From: Pseudonocardia sp. T1-2H
GTDB lineage: Bacteria; Actinomycetota; Actinomycetes; Mycobacteriales; Pseudonocardiaceae
Length of the DNA stretch: 64,000 nucleotides
NCBI RefSeq assembly: GCF_038039215.1
Contig: NZ_JBBPCL010000001.1
Coordinates: 558,001 to 622,000, forward strand
Reading direction: 5' to 3'
The notes beneath the pieces are model-generated. The model ran no database searches. It was not told the origin of the DNA and saw only the letters and a list, made by a program, of their open reading frames with translations. Position 1 is the first letter of the stretch. Each line of letters begins with the position of its first letter. A program made the translations under genes and the position numbers. Shown here in pieces: positions 59,918-64,000 of the stretch.

Positions 59918-61255
59918 ATGTCCACCCCCGCAGCCGCCACGCCGGACCGGCGCTCGATCGTCAAGGCGTTCGTGGCGAGCCTGTCCGGCACGTCCCTCGA
60001 GTGGTACGACTTCGCCGTCTACTCCGCGGCCGCCGCGCTGGTCTTCCCCCAGCTGTTCTTCCCGGGTTCCGACCCGCTCACCGGCACGTTGCTCGCGTTC
60101 TCGACCTACGCCGTCGGCTACGTGTCGCGGCCCCTGGGCGGGGTCGTGTTCGGCCGCCTCGGGGACGTCATCGGCCGCAAGCAGGTCCTCGTCCTGACGC
60201 TGACGCTGATCGGCGTCGCCACGTTCCTGATCGGCCTGCTGCCCACCTACGCGACGATCGGCGTCGCCGCGCCGATCATCCTGGTGTTGCTGCGCTTCGC
60301 GCAGGGCGTCGGCGTCGGTGGCGAATGGGGCGGCGCCGTGCTGCTCTCCAGCGAGTTCGGCGATCCGGCGAAGCGCGGGTTCTGGGCGTCCGCCGCACAG
60401 ATCGGCCCGCCCGCGGGCAACCTGATGTCCAACGGCGTGCTGGCCCTGCTCACCGCGACGCTGAGCGACGAGGCGTTCGCGTCCTGGGGCTGGCGCGTCG
60501 CGTTCCTGCTGTCCGGGCTGCTGGTCGCGTTCGGGCTGTGGATCCGGCTCAAGCTCGAGGACACCCCGGTCTTCCGGGCGATCCAGGAGCACGGCGACCG
60601 CCCCGAGGCGCCGATCAAGGAGGTCTTCAGGACCGAGCGGCGCGGCCTGGTCGCCGGCGTGCTCAGCCGGATCGGCCCGGACGTCACGTACGCGCTTTTC
60701 ACCGTGTTCGTGCTGAGCTACGGCACCACCCACGGGTTCTCCCGGAGCCAGGTGCTCACCGCGACGCTCGTCGGCGCGGCGTTCCAGCTCGTGGGAATCC
60801 CGGCCGCCGGCGCGCTGAGCGACCGGATCAACCGGCGCCTCGTCTACGCCCTCGCGGCGGTCGGCGGTGCGCTCTGGCCGTTCGTGTTCTTCCCGGTGAT
60901 CAGTGGCGGCTCGACGGTGATGCTGGTCGTCGGGGTCGTCGTCGGCCTGATGTTCCACTCCCTGATGTACGGGCCGCAGGCCGCGTTCATCATCGAGCAG
61001 TTCTCGCCGCGGCTGCGTTACACGGGCAGCTCGCTGGCCTACACGATCGCCGGGATCCTCGGTGGCGCGGTCGCGCCGCTGGCCTTCACCGCGCTGATCG
61101 GGCGCTTCGGCAGCTGGGTCCCGGTGGCGGTGTACGTCGCGGTCGCGTGCGTGGTCTCGATCTGCGGGCTGCTGCTGGGTCGGGACCCGGACCGCGCCGA
61201 GGACGAGGCCTACCTCGCGCGCGGCGTCACGCCTCGAGCAGAACCCGCAGTGTGA
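59918..61255 (+). CDS. MHS-family MFS transporter (metabolite:H+ symporter)
   Basis: A 445-residue, 12-helix permease. 'SLSGTSLEWYDFAVYSAAAA', 'GRLGDVIGRKQVLVLTLTLI' and 'RFAQGVGVGGEWGGAVLLSS' are typical of the MHS branch, which imports small carboxylates, betaines or aromatic acids. Neighbouring amidase and hydrolase genes suggest that the transported compound is degraded by them. AGGAG precedes the ATG. Its 3' end overlaps the convergent GntR gene by 29 bases. Confidence 0.9.
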   Translation: MSTPAAATPDRRSIVKAFVASLSGTSLEWYDFAVYSAAAALVFPQLFFPGSDPLTGTLLAFSTYAVGYVSRPLGGVVFGRLGDVIGRKQVLVLTLTLIGVATFLIGLLPTYATIGVAAPIILVLLRFAQGVGVGGEWGGAVLLSSEFGDPAKRGFWASAAQIGPPAGNLMSNGVLALLTATLSDEAFASWGWRVAFLLSGLLVAFGLWIRLKLEDTPVFRAIQEHGDRPEAPIKEVFRTERRGLVAGVLSRIGPDVTYALFTVFVLSYGTTHGFSRSQVLTATLVGAAFQLVGIPAAGALSDRINRRLVYALAAVGGALWPFVFFPVISGGSTVMLVVGVVVGLMFHSLMYGPQAAFIIEQFSPRLRYTGSSLAYTIAGILGGAVAPLAFTALIGRFGSWVPVAVYVAVACVVSICGLLLGRDPDRAEDEAYLARGVTPRAEPAV

Positions 61256-61877
61256 GCTCCAGGTGCTCGTCGATCGCGGCGTGGGCGGCCGCCTCGTCGC
61301 CGGCGGCGAGCGCGTCGACGATCCGGCCGTGCTCGGTGCACACCGAGCGCTGCCGGTTCGCGGCGCGGTAGAGCGCTGCGACGCCGACGCGCCGCTGCCG
61401 GACCCGCAGGCCGGCGTAGGTGCGCGCGATCGTGGCGTTGCCGACGGCGTCGACGAGGGACTGGTGGAAGGTCATGTCCCGATCGATGAACGCGGTCGCC
61501 GTCGCGAGGTCGTCCGGCCCGTCCCGCACCAGCTTCTCCTGCTCGGCCAGGGCGTCGCGGAGCGCCGGGAGCGGTACCGTGCCGCCGGTGAGGGTGCGGG
61601 TGGCGGCATGCCGTTCGAGGACGCCGCGCAGTTCCATGAGCTCACGGATCTGCCGGCCGGTCAGCGGCGGGACGTACGCGCCGCGGCCGGGCATCATCTC
61701 GACCAGCCCGTCCGAGACCAGCAGGAGCAGGGCCTCGCGCACCGGGGTCCGGGACACGCCGATCCGCTTCGCCAGCTCGACCTCGTTGAGGAACGTGCCC
61801 TGGACCGCGGGGTCGGCGAGCACGGTCTCGCGCAGGTAGCGGACGGCCTTGTCGCGTCCTGACTCCCTGACCGGCAT
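61227..61877 (-). CDS. GntR-family regulator with FCD domain
   Basis: A 216-residue regulator: N-terminal winged helix ('NEVELAKRIGVSRTPVREAL', 'GLVEMMPGRGAYVPPLTGRQ') and a helical FCD ligand domain with metal-binding Asp/His ('FIDRDMTFHQSLVDAVGN', 'CTEHGRIVDALAAGD', 'AIDEH'). FCD members usually repress catabolic genes until a carboxylate is bound. Divergent from the nitrilase gene, with 37 bases between starts containing TATACAGCA. Confidence 0.9.
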   Translation of the reverse strand: MPVRESGRDKAVRYLRETVLADPAVQGTFLNEVELAKRIGVSRTPVREALLLLVSDGLVEMMPGRGAYVPPLTGRQIRELMELRGVLERHAATRTLTGGTVPLPALRDALAEQEKLVRDGPDDLATATAFIDRDMTFHQSLVDAVGNATIARTYAGLRVRQRRVGVAALYRAANRQRSVCTEHGRIVDALAAGDEAAAHAAIDEHLELTLRVLLEA

Positions 61878-61885
61878 ACAGAAGA

Positions 61886-61894
61886 TATACAGCA
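61886..61894. promoter_or_regulatory. Candidate GntR operator, gntR/nitrilase promoter region
   Basis: TATACAGCA, also at 59865-59873, with a second half-like CATACAG at 61875-61881 overlapping the gntR start. It fits autoregulation and control of the divergent nitrilase gene. Confidence 0.6.
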
Positions 61895-61914
61895 CCACCG
61901 ACAGGAGGACCCCC

Positions 61915-62703
61915 GTGCGCATCGCGCTGGCCCAGATCGTCTCCACCTCGGAACCGGAGGCGAACCTCGGCCTCGTGACCGACCAGGTCCGCGCGGCCGC
62001 CGAGCAGGGCGCCCGCATCGTCGTGTTCCCCGAGGCCACGATGTGCTGCTTCGGGGTCAAGCTCGGGCCGATCGCCGAGCCCCTCGACGGGCCGTGGGCC
62101 ACGGACGTCCGCGCGATCGCCGAGGACGCGGGCGTCACCGTCGTCGCCGGGATGTTCACCCCGAGCCCGGACGGGCGGGTGCGCAACACGCTGCTCGCGA
62201 CGGGTGGCGGCGTCGAGGCGGCCTACGACAAGATCCACCTGTTCGACGCGTTCGGGTTCGCCGAGTCCGAGACGGTGGCGCCGGGCACGGACCCGGTCAC
62301 GATCGAGGTCGACGGGCTCACGGTCGGCCTGTCCACCTGTTACGACCTGCGGTTCCCGGGGCTCTATCAGGCCCTCGCGGACCGGGGGGCGACCCTGGTC
62401 GTGGCGCCGGCGTCGTGGGGCGCGGGACCGGGCAAGCGCGAGCAGTGGGACCTGCTGGTGCGGGCCCGCGCGCTGGACTCGACGACGTTCGTCGCGGCCT
62501 GCGACCAGGCGGACCCGACGACGGTGGGCCGCGAGGCGGGCCGGGCGCCGACGGGGATCGGGGCGAGCGCGGTCGCCGGGCCGTTCGGATCGATCGTCGC
62601 GCAGCTGGACGCGGAGCCGGGCCTGCTGGTCGTCGACATCGACCCGGGCGAGGTCGACGCGGCGCGCAAGTCCGTGCCCGTGCTGGCCAACCGGAAGTTC
62701 TGA
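61915..62703 (+). CDS. Nitrilase-superfamily carbon-nitrogen hydrolase (amidase)
   Basis: A 262-residue hydrolase. The Glu-Lys-Cys triad lies in 'ARIVVFPEATMCCFG', 'AAYDKIHLFDAFGFAE' and 'VGLSTCYDLRFPGLYQALAD'. It resembles omega-amidase/deaminated-glutathione amidase branches, but exact substrate is open; context points to a small amide brought in by the MHS transporter. GTG start with ACAGGAGG upstream. Confidence 0.88.
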   Translation: MRIALAQIVSTSEPEANLGLVTDQVRAAAEQGARIVVFPEATMCCFGVKLGPIAEPLDGPWATDVRAIAEDAGVTVVAGMFTPSPDGRVRNTLLATGGGVEAAYDKIHLFDAFGFAESETVAPGTDPVTIEVDGLTVGLSTCYDLRFPGLYQALADRGATLVVAPASWGAGPGKREQWDLLVRARALDSTTFVAACDQADPTTVGREAGRAPTGIGASAVAGPFGSIVAQLDAEPGLLVVDIDPGEVDAARKSVPVLANRKF

Positions 62704-62709
62704 GCCGGC

Positions 62710-63006
62710 TCAGCCGCCGGCGGCCGCGATGTGCTGCGAGATCACGCCCGCGAGGTCCGTGTCCTTCGCCGTCAGCCCGCCCTCGGAGTGGGTGGACAGC
62801 CGGAAGGTCAGAGTGCGCCAGCGGATGTCGATGTCCGGGTGGTGGTCCCGGGACTCGGCGTCCTCCGCGACCCGGTCGACGACCGCGATCGCCTCCGGGA
62901 AGGACGGGAGCGCCACGGTGCGCACGATCGAGTCGCCGTCCCGCTCCCAGCCGGGCAACCCGGCCAGGGCGGTGGTGACGGCGTCGTCGTCCAGGAGTTG
63001 GGCCAT
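62710..63006 (-). CDS. Pterin-4a-carbinolamine dehydratase
   Basis: A 98-residue enzyme recycling tetrahydrobiopterin-type cofactors. The active-site signature is 'ESRDHHPDIDIRWRTLTFRL' and 'GLTAKDTDLA'. Bacterial members often occur without phenylalanine hydroxylase, and none is visible here. Convergent with the nitrilase gene. Confidence 0.9.
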   Translation of the reverse strand: MAQLLDDDAVTTALAGLPGWERDGDSIVRTVALPSFPEAIAVVDRVAEDAESRDHHPDIDIRWRTLTFRLSTHSEGGLTAKDTDLAGVISQHIAAAGG

Positions 63007-63043
63007 GCCGTCATGATGGCGCGCCGGGCCGCTCCCGGCGAGG

Positions 63044-63898
63044 TCACGCGTCCCGGCGCGCCATCCTGACGGCTGTGAGCCCCAGCCCGATCGCGAGATA
63101 GCAGAGCGCGCGCAGCGTGGACTCGCCCAGCCCGCCCAGCGGCAGCGGATCCCGCAGGGCGTCGGCCGAAGCAGCCCAGCCCGAGGTCAGCAGCCAGGGC
63201 TGGAGCCAGTCCAGGGCGGGGATCGCGCCGAGCACCCCGAACACGATGAGGCCGCCGAGCACGGACGCCAGCACCACCAGCGGGTGCTCGGTGAGCGACG
63301 AGAGCGCCAGCGCGACCGCGCCGACCGCCACCAGCTGCCCGACCACCCAGACCGCGACGAGCGCGACCCGGCCGAGCGCCTCGCCCGTGCCGAGCGTCGT
63401 CCCGGACAGGGTGACGACCTGGCCGGAGCCACCGACGATCAGCGTCCCGGCGAGCACCCCGACGACCGCGATCACCAGCACCGCCAGCGTCGCGACGACG
63501 AGCACCCCGAACGCCTTCACCCCGACGAGCCGGAGTCGGCCGACGGGCGCGAGCAGCAGCCCGCGCAACGTGCCGTGCGAGGCCTCGCCCGCGATCGCGT
63601 CCGCCGCGGCCATCGCGACGGCGAGCGGCAGCAGCAACGTCAGCGACAGGGTGAGCGCCACGATCGGGAGGACTAGGCCGTTGCCGGCGACGGCGCCGAT
63701 CAGCCCGCCGCCCGCCTCCCGGTCCGCGATCACGATCCCGACCGCGATCAGGATCGGGATCAGCGCGAACAGGCCGAGCATGACGAGCGTCCGCGGGCGG
63801 CGGAGCACCCAGCGGACCTCGGCGGCGAGGAGCCGGCCGAGCGGGGCGGTGGTGCGGGTCGGCTGCGCCGTGTCCCGTTCCACCAGCGACGTGCTCAT
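63044..63898 (-). CDS. ABC transporter permease (exporter type)
   Basis: A 284-residue protein with about six membrane helices and the ABC-2-type pattern 'ADAIAGEASHGTLRGLLLAP' after the second helix. Works with the ATPase encoded just upstream, whose stop overlaps this ATG (ATGA). Substrate unknown. Confidence 0.85.
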   Translation of the reverse strand: MSTSLVERDTAQPTRTTAPLGRLLAAEVRWVLRRPRTLVMLGLFALIPILIAVGIVIADREAGGGLIGAVAGNGLVLPIVALTLSLTLLLPLAVAMAAADAIAGEASHGTLRGLLLAPVGRLRLVGVKAFGVLVVATLAVLVIAVVGVLAGTLIVGGSGQVVTLSGTTLGTGEALGRVALVAVWVVGQLVAVGAVALALSSLTEHPLVVLASVLGGLIVFGVLGAIPALDWLQPWLLTSGWAASADALRDPLPLGGLGESTLRALCYLAIGLGLTAVRMARRDA

Positions 63899-64000
63899 GA
63901 ACTTCCCTCCGTGAGCTGCGCGAACAGCTCCTCCAGCCGTGGCCGGCGGCGCCGCGCCTCGTGCACGGCCACCCCGGCCCGGACCAGCAGCGCGACGATC
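63895..64000 (-). CDS. ABC transporter ATP-binding protein, C-terminal end only
   Basis: The last 35 codons ('AGVAVHEARRRRPRLEELFA' then 'QLTEGSS') match the C-terminal end of ABC-2-type exporter ATPases. The rest lies beyond the window. TGA overlaps the permease ATG. Confidence 0.75.
   Translation of the reverse strand, partial: IVALLVRAGVAVHEARRRRPRLEELFAQLTEGSS

Noticed and set aside
59815..61371. 518-codon ORF overlapping the MHS transporter in another frame
   Set aside because: Arg/Pro/Gly-rich without hydrophobic segments; the MHS frame has 12 helices and family motifs.

Overview
The window is a very GC-rich chromosomal segment of an actinobacterium, most likely a Pseudonocardia-like member of the Pseudonocardiaceae. 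The evidence is frequent GTG starts, a mycothiol-dependent detoxification gene (mca), and many genes whose -10 box (TANNNT) sits 5-9 bases before the start codon, the signature of leaderless mRNAs. Gene order also matches the Mycobacterium tuberculosis interval from about Rv1074c to Rv1112. Shared genes, in order, are a thiolase, cbs, metB, greA, mca, an Rv1083-like gene, a thioredoxin-domain protein, a hemolysin-III protein, a Z-prenyl synthase, phoH2, fumarase, glpX, a DUF4245 gene, xseB, xseA, an Rv1109c-like gene, ispH, an Rv1111c-like gene and ychF. Islands not found in that backbone interrupt it.

Layout. 0-6 kb: AraC/VOC pair, cupin, flavin dehydrogenase, tatA, Bax-inhibitor-like protein. 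6-22 kb: thiolase, secreted glycosidase-like protein, sigma factor, sulfur amino acid genes (cbs, metB), ilvA, greA, mca and neighbours, hemolysin-III and prenyl synthase. 22-23.5 kb: two tandem copies of a small chaplin-like secreted protein, each with the same structured leader. 23.5-31 kb: a DUF885-like metalloprotein, phoH2 with an upstream overlapping small ORF, guaB1, ATP-dependent DNA ligase, DinB protein and WYL regulator. 31-36.5 kb: a four-gene ABC importer and a degenerate EAL protein. 36.5-46.3 kb: fumC, twin LuxR-type regulators, glpX, exonuclease VII, ispH. 46-53.5 kb: DNA repair genes (rmuC, ogt, ada-alkA), a sigma factor, ychF and an SCO6745-family protein. 53.7-56.3 kb: an MFS sugar permease translationally coupled to a sugar-binding lipoprotein. 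56.3-59 kb: a PDZ/Lon-like protease and DAHP synthase behind a Tyr-Trp-Phe leader peptide. 59-62.7 kb: a GntR-controlled catabolic cluster (DUF2848, MHS transporter, nitrilase-type amidase). 62.7-64 kb: pterin dehydratase and an ABC exporter cut by the window edge.

The strongest regulatory discovery is the leader peptide with consecutive Tyr-Trp-Phe codons and mutually exclusive RNA arms in front of DAHP synthase. Other candidates are the duplicated leader of the chaplin-like genes, an intrinsic terminator between greA and its upstream region, a phoAT-like ORF overlapping phoH2, and an MFS/binding-protein operon with no ABC partner.

Caution on sequence quality: eight otherwise well-conserved genes are each broken by exactly one missing base, mostly in G or C runs. 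The uniform sign suggests assembly or sequencing deletions rather than real pseudogenes, so these are annotated as single genes spanning the frameshift.
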